Source: Pseudaquabacterium terrae (lineage in GTDB: Bacteria > Pseudomonadota > Gammaproteobacteria > Burkholderiales > Burkholderiaceae_C). Taken from it: a stretch of 64,000 nucleotides of DNA. Shown one piece after another: positions 1 through 9,374 of the stretch. Made by a program: the position numbers and the translations under genes. Location: NCBI RefSeq assembly GCF_013266755.1, contig NZ_JABRWJ010000004.1, positions 248,001 through 312,000 on the forward strand, given 5' to 3'. Under the pieces are notes generated by a model. It searched no databases. It had not been told where the DNA came from and worked only from the letters and a program-made list of their open reading frames with translations. Within the stretch, counting starts at the first letter, position 1. Each line of letters begins with the position of its first letter.

Positions 1-570
1 GGCGCCGAGCTGATCCTTACGCCGCGCTCGGGCGGCATGGAATACGCGCGCGACCTGGCCGAGCAGATGCAGCGCGAAGGCAAGGGCCGCGTGCTCGACC
101 AGTTCGCCAACGCCGACAACCCGCGCGTGCACTACGAGACCACCGGCCCCGAGATCTGGGACGAGACCCAAGGCCGCATCACGCACTTCGTCAGCGCGAT
201 GGGCACCACCGGCACGATCACCGGCGTCGGCCGCTACCTGAAGGAGAAGCGCCCGGGCGGCGTGCGCATCGTCGGCGCGCAGCCGGCCGAGGGCTCGCGC
301 ATCCCCGGCATCCGCAAGTGGCCCGAGGCCTACCTGCCGCGCATCTACGACCCGGCGCAGGTCGACGAGCTGGTGCTCGTTTCTCAGGCCGATGCGGAGG
401 AGATGGCGCGGCGCCTGGCGCGCGAGGAGGGCCTCTTCGCCGGCATTTCGGCGGCCGGCGCGGCCTGGGTCGCGCTGCAGATCGCGGAGCAGGCCGAGAA
501 CGCGACCATCGTCTTCGTCGTCTGCGACCGCGGCGAGCGCTACCTGTCGACCGGCGTGTTCCCGGCCTGA
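1..570 (+). CDS. cysM: Cysteine synthase B, 3' part only
   Basis: This is the C-terminal 189 residues of a PLP-dependent O-acetylserine sulfhydrylase, which makes cysteine from an activated serine and sulfide or thiosulfate in the cytoplasm. The frame is open from base 1, so the gene starts upstream of the window and the PLP-binding lysine is not visible. The phosphate-binding loop GTTGTITG lies at visible residues 68-75, followed by EGSRIPGI, which is typical of CysM rather than CysK. The end CDRGERYLSTGVF is the usual family terminus. A Nudix gene begins 11 bases after the stop, then tusA, so a small sulfur-related cluster is plausible. CysM versus CysK is judged from motifs only. Confidence 0.93.
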   Translation, partial: GAELILTPRSGGMEYARDLAEQMQREGKGRVLDQFANADNPRVHYETTGPEIWDETQGRITHFVSAMGTTGTITGVGRYLKEKRPGGVRIVGAQPAEGSRIPGIRKWPEAYLPRIYDPAQVDELVLVSQADAEEMARRLAREEGLFAGISAAGAAWVALQIAEQAENATIVFVVCDRGERYLSTGVFPA

Positions 571-581
571 GGGAGCGCGCA

Positions 582-1124
582 GTGAGCTACGACTACCGCT
601 TCTGCCCGCAGTGCGCGACGCCGCTGCAGGCCATCGAACGACTCGAAGACGGCGGCCCGAAGACGCGGCTGCGTTGCGGCGCCTGCGAGTGGACGCACTG
701 GAACAACCCGACGCCGGTGCTGGCCGCGGTGATCGAGTGCGCCGACCGCGAAGGCCGCCTGCTGCTGGCGCGCAACGCCGCCTGGAGCGTGCGCATGTTC
801 GGCCTGATCACCGGCTTCATGGAGGCCGGCGAGACGCCGCAGGACGGCATCACGCGCGAGGTGGCCGAGGAGACCGCGCTCGAAGCGCTGTCGACGACGC
901 TGATCGGTGTCTACGACTTCCAGCGCATGAACCAGGTGATCATTGCCTACCACGTGCTTGCGCGCGGCGAGATCCGGCTGTCGCCCGAGCTCGCCGAGCA
1001 CAAGCTGTACACGCCGCAGGACGTGCTGTGCTGGCCCGCCGGCACCGGCTATGCCCTGGCCGACTGGCTGCGTTCGCGCGGCCACGAGCCGCGCTTCATG
1101 GAGCTGCCGTCGCGGCGCTCCTAG
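582..1124 (+). CDS. Nudix hydrolase with N-terminal zinc ribbon
   Basis: The 180-residue protein begins at GTG and has a zinc-ribbon (CPQC at residues 8-11 and CGAC near residue 33) followed by a Nudix domain. The Nudix box is visible as GFMEAGE, then REVAEET, with all the metal-binding glutamates in place and an alanine where the second conserved glycine usually sits. This layout resembles the zinc-ribbon plus Nudix part of NADH pyrophosphatase NudC but is shorter, so the substrate is probably a nucleoside diphosphate derivative and cannot be named. The start was chosen because it follows cysM by 11 bases and gives the complete zinc ribbon. It likely belongs to the same transcript as cysM. 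Confidence 0.88.
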   Translation: MSYDYRFCPQCATPLQAIERLEDGGPKTRLRCGACEWTHWNNPTPVLAAVIECADREGRLLLARNAAWSVRMFGLITGFMEAGETPQDGITREVAEETALEALSTTLIGVYDFQRMNQVIIAYHVLARGEIRLSPELAEHKLYTPQDVLCWPAGTGYALADWLRSRGHEPRFMELPSRRS

Positions 1125-1156
1125 AATCCCGCCCCTTGCAAGGAGATCAGACCACG

Positions 1157-1384
1157 ATGGATGCCCAGAAGGAAATCGACACGCGCGGCCTGAATTGCCC
1201 CCTGCCGATCCTGAAGGCCAAGAAGGCATTGGCGGAGATGGGCAGCGGCGACGTGCTGAAGGTGCTGGCGACCGACCCCGGCTCGGTGCGCGACTTCCAG
1301 GCCTTCGCCAAGCAGACCGGCAACGAGCTGCTCGAGCAGACCCGCGCCGGCGACGAATTCGTGCACTTCCTGCGCCGGCGTTGA
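1157..1384 (+). CDS. tusA: TusA-family sulfurtransferase
   Basis: A 75-residue protein of the TusA/SirA family, small cytoplasmic carriers that pass persulfide sulfur to partners in tRNA thiolation or sulfur oxidation. The diagnostic motif RGLNCPLPILKAKKAL is present, with the sulfur-carrying cysteine at residue 14. Length is normal for the family (about 75-85 residues). An AGGAG ribosome binding site at 1141-1145 precedes the ATG. The gene follows the Nudix gene by 32 bases and sits two genes after cysM, which fits a sulfur-handling group. Several TusA paralogues occur in many betaproteobacteria, so true tusA versus a paralogue is not settled. Confidence 0.9.
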   Translation: MDAQKEIDTRGLNCPLPILKAKKALAEMGSGDVLKVLATDPGSVRDFQAFAKQTGNELLEQTRAGDEFVHFLRRR

Positions 1385-1403
1385 ACGCCGGTCGCCTGGA
1401 CGC

Positions 1404-2270
1404 TCAGAGCTCGAGGCCGCGCAGGAAGTCGCGGAAGCCGGCGCCGAGCTGCGGATGAGCGAGCGCCATCTCGACGTTGGCCTCCAGGAAGCCTTCCTTG
1501 CTGCCGCAGTCGTAGCGCCGGCCCTCGTAGCGGTAGGCAAAGACCTTCTCGCGCCGCAGCAGCGATGCGATGCCGTCGGTCAGTTGCATCTCGCCGCCGA
1601 CGCCCAGCGGCTGCGCGGCGATCTCGTGAAACACGCCGGGCGTCAGCAGGTAGCGGCCGGCGACGCCCAGGCGCGACGGGGCGGCAGCCGGATCGGGTTT
1701 CTCGACAATGCGCTGAATGTCGAGCATGCGCTCGTTGACCGGCGTGCCGGCGACGATGCCGTAGCGCCGCGTGTGTTCGAGCGGCACCTCCTGCACGGCG
1801 ATGATCGAGGCGCGCCACTCGGCGAACTGCTCGACCATCTGCTTGAGCACCGGCTTGTCGCCGATCATCAGGTCGTCTGCCAGCAGCACGGCGAAGGGCT
1901 CGTTGCCGACCAGCCGCTGCCCGCACAGCACCGCATGCCCGAGGCCGAGCGCGGAGGCCTGGCGCACGTAGATGCACTCCATGTCGTTGGGCTTGACGCT
2001 GCGAACCACCTCGAGCAATTCGGCCTTGCCCGCCTGTTCGAGGGCTACCTCGAGCTCGAAGGTCATGTCAAAGTGGTCTTCGATCGGCCGCTTGTGCCGC
2101 CCGGTCACGAAGATCATTTCGCGCACGCCGGCGGCGTACGCTTCCTCGACGGCATACTGGATCAGCGGTTTGTCGACGACCGGCAGCATCTCCTTGGGCT
2201 GCGCCTTGGTCGCCGGCAGGAAACGCGTGCCCAGGCCGGCCACCGGGAAGATCGCCTTCTTGATCAGCAT
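1404..2270 (-). CDS. galU: UTP-glucose-1-phosphate uridylyltransferase
   Basis: GalU makes UDP-glucose from glucose 1-phosphate and UTP, feeding exopolysaccharide, lipopolysaccharide and trehalose synthesis. The 288-residue protein starts MLIKKAIFPVAGLGTRFLP, containing the nucleotide-binding glycine-rich loop, followed by KEMLPVVDKP and later motifs LGLGHAVLC and VEKPDP. The ATG at 2270 gives the conserved start of the family; a longer frame reaches 2315 but adds nonconserved residues. The gene converges on tusA with a 19-base gap and diverges from the dehydrogenase homologue at 2327, with a 56-base intergenic region. Length matches bacterial GalU (about 290-300 residues). Confidence 0.96.
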   Translation of the reverse strand: MLIKKAIFPVAGLGTRFLPATKAQPKEMLPVVDKPLIQYAVEEAYAAGVREMIFVTGRHKRPIEDHFDMTFELEVALEQAGKAELLEVVRSVKPNDMECIYVRQASALGLGHAVLCGQRLVGNEPFAVLLADDLMIGDKPVLKQMVEQFAEWRASIIAVQEVPLEHTRRYGIVAGTPVNERMLDIQRIVEKPDPAAAPSRLGVAGRYLLTPGVFHEIAAQPLGVGGEMQLTDGIASLLRREKVFAYRYEGRRYDCGSKEGFLEANVEMALAHPQLGAGFRDFLRGLEL

Positions 2271-2278
2271 CTGCTTAC

Positions 2279-2284
2279 TAGAAT
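2279..2284 (+). promoter_or_regulatory. Candidate -10 element (TAGAAT)
   Basis: The hexamer TAGAAT lies 42 bases upstream of the plus-strand start at 2327, inside the short divergent region between galU and the dehydrogenase homologue. No convincing -35 hexamer is seen at the usual spacing, so this is a weak, position-based call. Confidence 0.3.
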
Positions 2285-2326
2285 CGGGGCTAGTTGATGA
2301 GAACCATTCTGTCACGCGCCTAGCCG

Positions 2327-3304
2327 ATGGATGTCCTGATCGTCGAACCGCTCGACCCCGAGGTCATGCACTGGCTCGTGGCACGCCATGCCGTGCGCTA
2401 CGCGCCGGATCTGGCGCGTGATCCGCGGGCCTTCCGGCAGGCGCTGTACAACGTGCGCTCGCTGATCATCCCGCCGTCGGTGGCGCTGGATGCCGATGCG
2501 CTGCACCACGCGCCGATGCTGCGCGCGGTCGGCCGCTTGTCCGCCGGCGCCGAGAACATCGATGTCGATGCCTGCGCCCGCGCCGGCGTCGAGGTGGTGC
2601 GGCCGAGCAACGCCACCGCCGCCGCCGAAGCCGAGTTCATCATCGGCGCGCTGCTGCAGATGCTGCGCCGCGTGCCGGTGGTCAATGCCGAGGGGCTGCT
2701 GGTCGGGCGCGAGCTCGGCGGCTCGACGGTCGGGCTGATCGGCATGACGCCGGCGGCGCGGCCGCTGGCGCAGCTGCTCGGCGCCTTCGGTGCGCGGGTG
2801 GTCGGCTACGACCCGGCGGTGCACTCCACCGATCCGCTGTGGCACCGCTGGCGCGTCGAGCCGGTGGGGCTGCGCGAATTGCTCGAGGAATGCGAAGCGG
2901 TCAGCGTGATGCTGACCTACTTCACCCGCTACCACGGCCTGCTCGGCGAGCGCTTCCTGCCGTTCAGCCGGCCGAACCAGGTGATGGTCTGCATCGCGCC
3001 GTCGAGCGTCTTCGACGAAGCGGCGCTCGCCGAGGTGCTGGGCACCGGCCGCATGGCGGCGGCCTGGTTCGACAGCATGGAGCCCGGCATGCTCGAGCCG
3101 GGCCGGCCGCTGCACGAGATCGACACGCTGCAGATCACGCCGCGCGTGTCGAGCACGACACGCGAATCGCGTGTGCGCAGCGCCTGGGGCGTCGCGCGCC
3201 GCATCGACGAGCTGCTGACAGCGCCGGCTGCGCGGCGCGACTTCAGGTCGACGGATTCTTCAGACGAGCCAATTGATCTTGCAGCCGGCGGAGCGTCTGG
3301 CTGA
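2327..3304 (+). CDS. D-2-hydroxyacid dehydrogenase-like protein, probably catalytically impaired
   Basis: The 325-residue protein has the two-domain architecture of D-isomer-specific 2-hydroxyacid dehydrogenases (phosphoglycerate dehydrogenase superfamily): a split substrate domain and a central NAD-binding fold with [10 protein letters not shown] at residues 136-145. By motif alignment the catalytic arginine of the NxARGxxVDE motif is proline at residue 225 (segment [13 protein letters not shown]) and the catalytic histidine of TPHxxG is arginine at residue 273 (TPRVSSTT). The glutamate at 252 appears kept. Loss of two of the three catalytic residues argues against ordinary dehydrogenase activity; a binding or regulatory role is inference. 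It overlaps the 3' end of valS by 62 bases, tail to tail. The start is ATG, 56 bases from the divergent galU start. Confidence 0.8.
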   Translation: MDVLIVEPLDPEVMHWLVARHAVRYAPDLARDPRAFRQALYNVRSLIIPPSVALDADALHHAPMLRAVGRLSAGAENIDVDACARAGVEVVRPSNATAAAEAEFIIGALLQMLRRVPVVNAEGLLVGRELGGSTVGLIGMTPAARPLAQLLGAFGARVVGYDPAVHSTDPLWHRWRVEPVGLRELLEECEAVSVMLTYFTRYHGLLGERFLPFSRPNQVMVCIAPSSVFDEAALAEVLGTGRMAAAWFDSMEPGMLEPGRPLHEIDTLQITPRVSSTTRESRVRSAWGVARRIDELLTAPAARRDFRSTDSSDEPIDLAAGGASG

Positions 3305-6095
3305 TCTCGGTCAGGCGCTGGCGCTTCTGCTCGACGACTGCCGCCGGCGCGCGCGCCACGAAGCTCTCGTTGGCGAGCTGGGTCTCGATGCTCGCCTTCT
3401 CGCCTTCGTAGCGGGCGATCTCCTTGGCGATGCGCGCCTTCTCGGCCTCGACGTCGATCTCCACGTGCAGCGCCAGCCGCACGTTGCCTTGCACGGCGAC
3501 CGGTGACAGCCCGCTGGCCTGCGCGAAGGCCGCCTCGTCGCTGAAGACCTGCAGCTCCGACAGCTTGGCCAGCGCCTTCAGCAGCGGCGCCGCCTGCTCG
3601 ATGAACGCAGCATCGCCGATCGCGTAGAGCGGCTTGCGGTCGCCGGGCGACAGGTTCATCTCGCTGCGCAGGCTGCGCACGGCGGCCACCAGCGACTTGA
3701 GCTTGCCGACCCAGGCGTCTGCAGCGACGTCGACCTTCTCCGGCTGCGCGATCGGGTACGCGGCCATGGCGACGGTGTCGCTTGCCTTGCGTCCGGCCAC
3801 CGGCGCCACGCTCTCCCACAGCTCCGCGGTGATGAACGGCGCGATCGGATGCAGCAGCCGCAGCACCGTCTCCAGCACGCGGATCAGCGTGCGGCGCGTC
3901 GCCCGTTGCGTGGCCTCGTCGCCGGTCTTCGTCGCTTCAGCCAGCTGCACCTTCGCGATCTCGAGGTACCAGTCGCAGTACTCGTCCCAGACGAACTGGT
4001 AGATCGCGCCGGCGACGTTGTCGAGCCGGTAGTCGGCGAAGCCCTGCGCCACCGCCATCTCGACGCGCTGCAGCTCGCCGCTGATCCAGCGGTCGGCCTG
4101 CGAGAAGCGCATGTAGCCGTGGAAGGGCTGGCCGGGTTCGCATTCGGCCTTGCTGTGCTCCTTCAGGCCGCAGTCCTGGCCCTCGCAATTCATCAGCACG
4201 AAGCGCGTCGCGTTCCAGAGCTTGTTGCAGAAATTGCGGTAGCCCTCGCAGCGCTTCGAATCGAAGTTGACGCTGCGGCCGAGCGTGGCCATCGCGGCGA
4301 ACGTGAAGCGCAGCGCGTCGGCGCCATAACCCGGAATGCCCTCGGGGAATTCCTTCTCGGTCGCCTTGCGCACCTTCGGCGCCGTTTCGGGTTTGCGCAG
4401 GCCGGTGGTGCGCTTGTCGAGCAGCGGGGCCAACTCAATGCCGTCGATCAGGTCGACCGGGTCGAGCACGTTGCCCTCGCTCTTGCTCATCTTGTGGCCG
4501 TGCGCATCGAGCACCAGGCCGTGGATGTAGACGTCGCGGAACGGCACCTGGCCGGTGAAGTGCTTGGTCATCATGATCATCCGGGCGACCCAGAAGAAGA
4601 TGATGTCGTAGCCGGTGACGAGCACCGACGAGGGCAGGAACAGGTCCTGCTCGATCGTCTTCTCCGGCCAGCCGAGCGTCGAGAACGGCACCAGCGCCGA
4701 CGAGTACCAGGTGTCGAGCACATCCTCGTCGCGTGTCAGCGGTCCGCTGTAGCCGGCGGCCTGTGCCTTCCCACGCGCCTCGTCCTCGCTGCGGGCGACG
4801 AAGAGCTCACCGCCCGTGCCGTACCAGGCGGGGATGCGATGGCCCCACCAGAGCTGGCGGCTGATGCACCAGTCCTGGATGTTCTTCATCCACTGGTTGT
4901 AGGTGTTGACCCATTGCTCGGGCACGAAGCGCACCTCGCCCGAGGCAACGACGTCGATCGCCTTCTGCGCGATGCTCTGGCCGTCGGCGCCGGGCTTGGT
5001 CATCGCGACGAACCACTGGTCGGTCAACATCGGCTCGATGACCTGGCCGGTGCGCGCGCAGCGCGGCACCATCAGCTTGTGCTTCTTGGTCTCGGCGAGC
5101 AGGCCCTCGGCCTCCAGCTGCTCGACGACCTTCTTGCGCGCGACGAAGCGGTCCAGGCCGCGGTAGGCCTCGGGCACCTCGTCGTTGAGCTTCGCGTCGA
5201 GCGTGAAGATCGTGATCATCGGCAGCGCATGGCGCAGGCCGACCTGGTAGTCGTTGGTGTCGTGCGCCGGCGTGACCTTGACGACGCCGGTGCCGAAGGC
5301 CTTGTCGACGTACTCGTCGGCGATCACCGGGATCAGCCGCTCGGCGATCGGCAGCTTCACCCGCTGGCCGATCAGGTGGGCGTAGCGCTCGTCCTCGGGA
5401 TGCACCATCACCGCGGTGTCGCCGAGCATCGTTTCGGGCCGCGTCGTCGCGACGACCAGCGCGCCCGAGCCGTCCTCGAGGGGATAGCGGATGTGCCAGA
5501 GGAAGCCGTCTTCCTCCTCGCTCTCGACCTCCAGGTCCGACACCGCCGACTTCAGCACCGGGTCCCAGCTCACCAGCCGCTTGCCGCGGTAGATCAGGCC
5601 CTCGTCGAACAAACGCACGAAGGTCTCGGTGACGATGGTCGAGAGCTTCTCGTCCATCGTGAAGTACTCGTGCGACCAACTGACGCTGGTGCCCATGCGA
5701 CGCATCTGGCGCGTGATGGTTGCGCCGGAGGTCGATTTCCAGTCCCACACCTGTTTCAGGAACGCCTCGCGGCCGAGGTCGTGCCGCGACAGCCCGGCTT
5801 CCTGCAGCTGGCGCTCGACGACGATCTGCGTCGCGATGCCGGCGTGGTCGGTGCCCGGCACCCACAGCGTGTTGAAGCCGCGCATCCGGTGGTAGCGCGT
5901 CAGCGAGTCCATGATCGTCTGGTTGAACGCATGGCCCATGTGCAGCGTTCCGGTGACGTTCGGCGGCGGCAACTGCACCGCGAACGACGGCTTGGCCCGG
6001 TCCAGCGTCGGCGCGTAGACGCCCGACTGTTCCCACAGCGGACCCCAGCGGGCTTCGATGGCGGCGGGTTCGAAGGACTTGGCGAGTGCGGTCAT
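3243..6095 (-). CDS. valS: Valyl-tRNA synthetase
   Basis: ValS charges tRNA-Val. The 950-residue protein has the HIGH-type motif HMGH at residues 52-55 within [13 protein letters not shown], and the KMSKS loop as [12 protein letters not shown] near residue 535. An editing domain lies between them, and the C-terminal coiled coil typical of ValS is visible as the charged stretch around [19 protein letters not shown]. Length matches bacterial ValS. The ATG at 6095 is preferred because [10 protein letters not shown] leads straight into the conserved domain; a TTG at 6140 would add 15 nonconserved residues. The last 62 bases overlap the convergent dehydrogenase homologue. Confidence 0.97.
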   Translation of the reverse strand: MTALAKSFEPAAIEARWGPLWEQSGVYAPTLDRAKPSFAVQLPPPNVTGTLHMGHAFNQTIMDSLTRYHRMRGFNTLWVPGTDHAGIATQIVVERQLQEAGLSRHDLGREAFLKQVWDWKSTSGATITRQMRRMGTSVSWSHEYFTMDEKLSTIVTETFVRLFDEGLIYRGKRLVSWDPVLKSAVSDLEVESEEEDGFLWHIRYPLEDGSGALVVATTRPETMLGDTAVMVHPEDERYAHLIGQRVKLPIAERLIPVIADEYVDKAFGTGVVKVTPAHDTNDYQVGLRHALPMITIFTLDAKLNDEVPEAYRGLDRFVARKKVVEQLEAEGLLAETKKHKLMVPRCARTGQVIEPMLTDQWFVAMTKPGADGQSIAQKAIDVVASGEVRFVPEQWVNTYNQWMKNIQDWCISRQLWWGHRIPAWYGTGGELFVARSEDEARGKAQAAGYSGPLTRDEDVLDTWYSSALVPFSTLGWPEKTIEQDLFLPSSVLVTGYDIIFFWVARMIMMTKHFTGQVPFRDVYIHGLVLDAHGHKMSKSEGNVLDPVDLIDGIELAPLLDKRTTGLRKPETAPKVRKATEKEFPEGIPGYGADALRFTFAAMATLGRSVNFDSKRCEGYRNFCNKLWNATRFVLMNCEGQDCGLKEHSKAECEPGQPFHGYMRFSQADRWISGELQRVEMAVAQGFADYRLDNVAGAIYQFVWDEYCDWYLEIAKVQLAEATKTGDEATQRATRRTLIRVLETVLRLLHPIAPFITAELWESVAPVAGRKASDTVAMAAYPIAQPEKVDVAADAWVGKLKSLVAAVRSLRSEMNLSPGDRKPLYAIGDAAFIEQAAPLLKALAKLSELQVFSDEAAFAQASGLSPVAVQGNVRLALHVEIDVEAEKARIAKEIARYEGEKASIETQLANESFVARAPAAVVEQKRQRLTEISQTLRRLQDQLARLKNPST

Positions 6096-6214
6096 GGCGG
6101 GCGACGAATGGACACCGTTCACAGGGGAGACACCTGTCAACGTGGGTAGGCTTCGGGGGGTTGCGATTGTAGGTGTCGCACCGACCCCGAGCTGAACCAG
6201 GGAGCCCCGTCTTC

Positions 6215-7555
6215 ATGAGCCGCATTCACCGTTGCGCGGTCGGCCTCGCCGCGCTGCTGTTGCTGGCCGCCTGCGGCGGCGGTGGCAGTGCCATCTACGA
6301 GCGCGTCGACGACTGCAGCGACAGCGCCCGCAAGACCGCGCTGCGCGACTACTTCAACGAGTGGTACTTCTGGTACGGCATCAGCCCGCGGCCCGATCCG
6401 AACGGCCCGGCGACGGTGTCCGGCTACTTCTCGTCGCTGCTGTACACCGGCGGCAATGCCAGCTTTCCGGCCGACCGCTGGAGCTATTTCGACACCACCG
6501 CCAACTTCAACCAGTTCTACGGCGAAGGCCGCGCACTCGGCTACGGGCTCTTCGTCACCGGGCTGGAGGTCGAAGGCCGGCCGGATCTGCCGCTGTACCT
6601 GCGCTATGTCGAGCCGCTTTCACCGGCCGGGCTGGCCGGCGCGGTGCGCGGCGACCGCATCCTGTCGATCAACGGCCGGTCGGCGGCGTCGATCATCGCC
6701 GCCAACGACTACTCGGTGCTGAGCCCGGCCAGCGCCGGCGTCAACCTGCAGATCGAGCTCGACGGCCCCGTCGGCCACCGCACGCTGACGCTGCAGTCGG
6801 CGAGCTACGAGCTGCGGCCGGTGACGCGCGCGCAGATGGTCACGACGCCGCAGGGCCGCGAGGTCGGCTACCTGCACGTCAAGGACATGATCAGCCAGGC
6901 GCTGGCGCCGGCCGGCGATGCGATGGCCCATTTCCGCGCCGCCGGCGCGAGCGAGCTGGTGCTCGACCTGCGCTACAACGGCGGCGGGCTGGTCACCGTG
7001 TCGCGCGACATCGCGTCGCTGGTCGCCGGCCCGCGCGCATCGGGGCGGACCTACGCGTCGCTGCTGTACAACGACAAGCGCGCGGCCGCCAACAATACGA
7101 GTTATCAGTTCACCAACCCGCCACAGGCGCTCGGCCTGGCGCGGGTCTACATCCTCGCCGGCGAGCGCACCTGCTCGGCCAGCGAGCAGCTCGCCATCGG
7201 TTTGCGACCCTTCGTCAACGTCGTGCTGGTCGGCGATGCCAGCTGCGGCAAGCCGGTCGGCTTCCTGCCCCACGACGACCGCTGCGGCACCACCTACAGC
7301 GTCGTCAATTTCGAATCGGTCAACGCCAGCAACGAAGGCCGCTATTTCAGCGGCCTGCGCCCGACCTGCGCCGTCAACGAGGACTGGACCAAGCCGCTCG
7401 GCGCGACCGACGAGCCGCTGCTGGCCACCGCGCTGGCGCATGCCGACGGCCAGGCCTGCACTGCGCCGGCTTTGTCGACGCGCGCGCGGCCGCTGGCGGT
7501 GCGCCCGGGCGGGCCGCTCAACGACGGCGAGCGGCCGGCGATGATTCCGCGCTGA
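6215..7555 (+). CDS. S41-family serine peptidase, lipoprotein
   Basis: A 446-residue putative outer-membrane or periplasmic lipoprotein protease. The start MSRIHRCAVG is followed by a hydrophobic stretch and a lipobox ending LLAAC, with the acylated cysteine at residue 20 and then a glycine linker. A PDZ-like segment (VEPLSPAGLAGAVRGDRILSI) precedes the S41 catalytic region. The probable nucleophile is in TCSASEQLAIG and the general-base lysine in SCGKPVGF, matching the Ser-Lys dyad of C-terminal processing peptidases. The start has an AGGGAG-like ribosome binding site about 10 bases upstream; a longer frame from 6173 lacks a signal peptide. It converges on ctpA, another S41 peptidase, across a shared terminator. 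Confidence 0.85.
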   Translation: MSRIHRCAVGLAALLLLAACGGGGSAIYERVDDCSDSARKTALRDYFNEWYFWYGISPRPDPNGPATVSGYFSSLLYTGGNASFPADRWSYFDTTANFNQFYGEGRALGYGLFVTGLEVEGRPDLPLYLRYVEPLSPAGLAGAVRGDRILSINGRSAASIIAANDYSVLSPASAGVNLQIELDGPVGHRTLTLQSASYELRPVTRAQMVTTPQGREVGYLHVKDMISQALAPAGDAMAHFRAAGASELVLDLRYNGGGLVTVSRDIASLVAGPRASGRTYASLLYNDKRAAANNTSYQFTNPPQALGLARVYILAGERTCSASEQLAIGLRPFVNVVLVGDASCGKPVGFLPHDDRCGTTYSVVNFESVNASNEGRYFSGLRPTCAVNEDWTKPLGATDEPLLATALAHADGQACTAPALSTRARPLAVRPGGPLNDGERPAMIPR

Positions 7556-7573
7556 ACGCGCGGCGCCAAAAGC

Positions 7574-7600
7574 AAGAGGCCCGCATCGCGGGCCTCTTTC
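7574..7600. terminator. Bidirectional intrinsic terminator
   Basis: An 11-bp perfect stem (7574-7584 with 7588-7598) closes a 3-base loop. It is followed by T residues on the plus strand and preceded by AAAAGC on the other side, giving a U-rich tail on the minus transcript. It sits between two convergent S41 peptidase genes and can serve both. Confidence 0.85.
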
Positions 7601-7625
7601 ATCGAAGTCGGGCCGCAGCCGCGCT

Positions 7626-9071
7626 TTACTTCTTGTCGAGATCGACCTCGGCCTTGCGCTCGCTCATCGTCTTGCTGACGGCGACCGGCTTGCCCTTGAG
7701 CTGGTTCAGCGCCTGCTGCAGCGGGAAGTCTTCGGCACTGCCGAATTCCGGCAGCGGCTTCGGCGGCTCCTTGGTCTTCGCGACCTGGTCTTCGAGCTTC
7801 TTGCGCGCTTCCTCGCGGGCCTTCTCGCGCGCTTCGTCCTTCTTCTCGTCGCCGCCGTTGGCCAGGTGCTTCTCGAGATCGGCCTCGCGCATGCGCAGCG
7901 CGGCGAAGACGTTGCCTTCGGAGGTCTCGTCGAGCCAGATGTCGGGCACGATGCCCTTGGCCTGGATCGAGCGGCCCGCCGGCGTGTAGTAGCGCGCGGT
8001 GGTGATCTTCAGCGCGGTCTCGGACGACAGCGGACGCACCGTCTGCACCGAGCCCTTGCCGAAGGTCTGTGCGCCCATCACGGTGGCGCGCTTGTGGTCC
8101 TGCAGCGCGCCGGCGACGATCTCGCTGGCCGAGGCCGAGCCTTCATTGACCAGCACCACCAGCGGCACGTTCTTCAGCGCGGCCGGCAGCTTCTTCAGCG
8201 GGTCCATGCCGCCGCGGCGCAGGTAGCTCTCGGGCGAGGCCTTCAGCGTGGACTTCGAATCGGGCACCTGGCCGTTGGTGGAGACGACGGTGACATCCTT
8301 CGGCAGGAAGGCGGCCGAGATCGCCACGGCGCCCTCGAGCAGGCCGCCCGGGTCGTTGCGCAGATCGAGCACCAGGCCTTTCAGGTTCGGCTCGGTCTTG
8401 TAGATCTCTTCGAGCTTGCGCGTGAAGTCTTCGACCGTGCGGTCCTGGAACTGGCTGACGCGCACCCAGGCGTAACCCGGCTCGAGCACCTTCGAGCGCA
8501 CGCTCTGCACGCGGATTTCCTCGCGCACGATGGTGATCGGGAAGCTGCGGTTCTCGGCCTTGCGGAAGATCGTCAGCTGAACCTTGGTGTTCGGCTCGCC
8601 GCGCATGCGCTTGACGGCCTGGTCCATCGTCAGGCCCTTGACGGCGGTGTCGTCGATCTTGGTGATCATGTCGCCGCTCTTCAGGCCGGCGCGGTAGGCG
8701 GGCGAGCCCTCGATCGGCGAGACCACTTTGACCAGGCCGTCTTCCATGCCGATCTCGATGCCGACGCCGACGAAGCGGCCGGTCGTGCCTTCGCGGAATT
8801 CCTTGAAGCTCTTCTTGTCGAAGTACTGCGAATGCGGATCGAGCCCGGCGACCATGCCGCCGATGGCATCCGAGATCAGCTTCTTTTCGTCGACCGGTTC
8901 GACGTAGTCGCTCTTGACCATGCCGAACACGGCCGCGAGCTGCTGCAGCTCTTCGAGCGGCAACGGGGCGAGCGAATTTTTGGCGAAAGCCTGGAGCTGA
9001 ATGGTTGTCAGCGCCCCCGCAACGGCCCCCAACGTGAGGAGACCTGCGACCTTCAATTTGCCACCCATCAT
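7626..9071 (-). CDS. ctpA: C-terminal processing peptidase CtpA (S41)
   Basis: A 481-residue periplasmic, membrane-tethered protease that trims C-termini of secreted proteins. The N-terminal hydrophobic segment at residues 8-30 looks like an uncleaved anchor or signal peptide. A PDZ domain follows (VSPIEGSPAYRAGLKSGDMI), then the catalytic core with GSASASEI holding the nucleophile serine (about residue 313) and the lysine in FGKGSVQT about 25 residues later. The tail is lysine- and glutamate-rich. The ATG at 9071 is chosen because an AGGCAGG sequence precedes it and MGGKLK matches related proteins; an ATG at 9104 is the alternative. The 192 bases between this start and the tRNA gene hold no other feature I can support. 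Confidence 0.94.
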   Translation of the reverse strand: MMGGKLKVAGLLTLGAVAGALTTIQLQAFAKNSLAPLPLEELQQLAAVFGMVKSDYVEPVDEKKLISDAIGGMVAGLDPHSQYFDKKSFKEFREGTTGRFVGVGIEIGMEDGLVKVVSPIEGSPAYRAGLKSGDMITKIDDTAVKGLTMDQAVKRMRGEPNTKVQLTIFRKAENRSFPITIVREEIRVQSVRSKVLEPGYAWVRVSQFQDRTVEDFTRKLEEIYKTEPNLKGLVLDLRNDPGGLLEGAVAISAAFLPKDVTVVSTNGQVPDSKSTLKASPESYLRRGGMDPLKKLPAALKNVPLVVLVNEGSASASEIVAGALQDHKRATVMGAQTFGKGSVQTVRPLSSETALKITTARYYTPAGRSIQAKGIVPDIWLDETSEGNVFAALRMREADLEKHLANGGDEKKDEAREKAREEARKKLEDQVAKTKEPPKPLPEFGSAEDFPLQQALNQLKGKPVAVSKTMSERKAEVDLDKK

Positions 9072-9263
9072 GAAACCTGCCTTCGGCCCGCTGCTGCGGG
9101 CCATTCATGTCAAGGCCCCGCAAACTGCGAGGCCTTCCGCCAGCGACTGCGATCAGTATATGACCGCTCCCATGGCAGTGACTGCGATTTCTGCTGAAAG
9201 TTGCATCGCCTTTTCGGGCGTTCGTGAAATGGGATACGGCTGGCGGGGCAGAGCGGATGCGAG

Positions 9264-9338
9264 TGGCGCCCCCGACAGGAATCGAACCTGTATCTGAGAC
9301 TTAGGAGGTCCCCGTTCTATCCATTGAACTACGGCGGC
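9264..9338 (-). tRNA. tRNA-Arg (anticodon CCT)
   Basis: A complete cloverleaf is readable on the minus strand. The acceptor strand starts at 9338, the D-stem is GTTC/GAAC, the anticodon stem is GGGAC/GTCTC with loop CTCCTAA (anticodon CCT, reading AGG), and the T-arm is ACAGG TTCGATT CCTGT. The CCA end is encoded at 9264-9266. As I fold it, acceptor pair 4-69 is a G-G mismatch. AGG codons should be rare in so GC-rich a genome. Confidence 0.95.
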
Positions 9339-9374
9339 GGCGCTTGGGCGATTCTCACCTGAAACGCGCAGCGT

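Noticed and set aside
3849-6149. Long open frame on the plus strand opposite valS
   Set aside because: It is the antisense shadow of valS; the translation is rich in Arg, Ala, His and Gly without motifs, as expected in a GC-rich genome.
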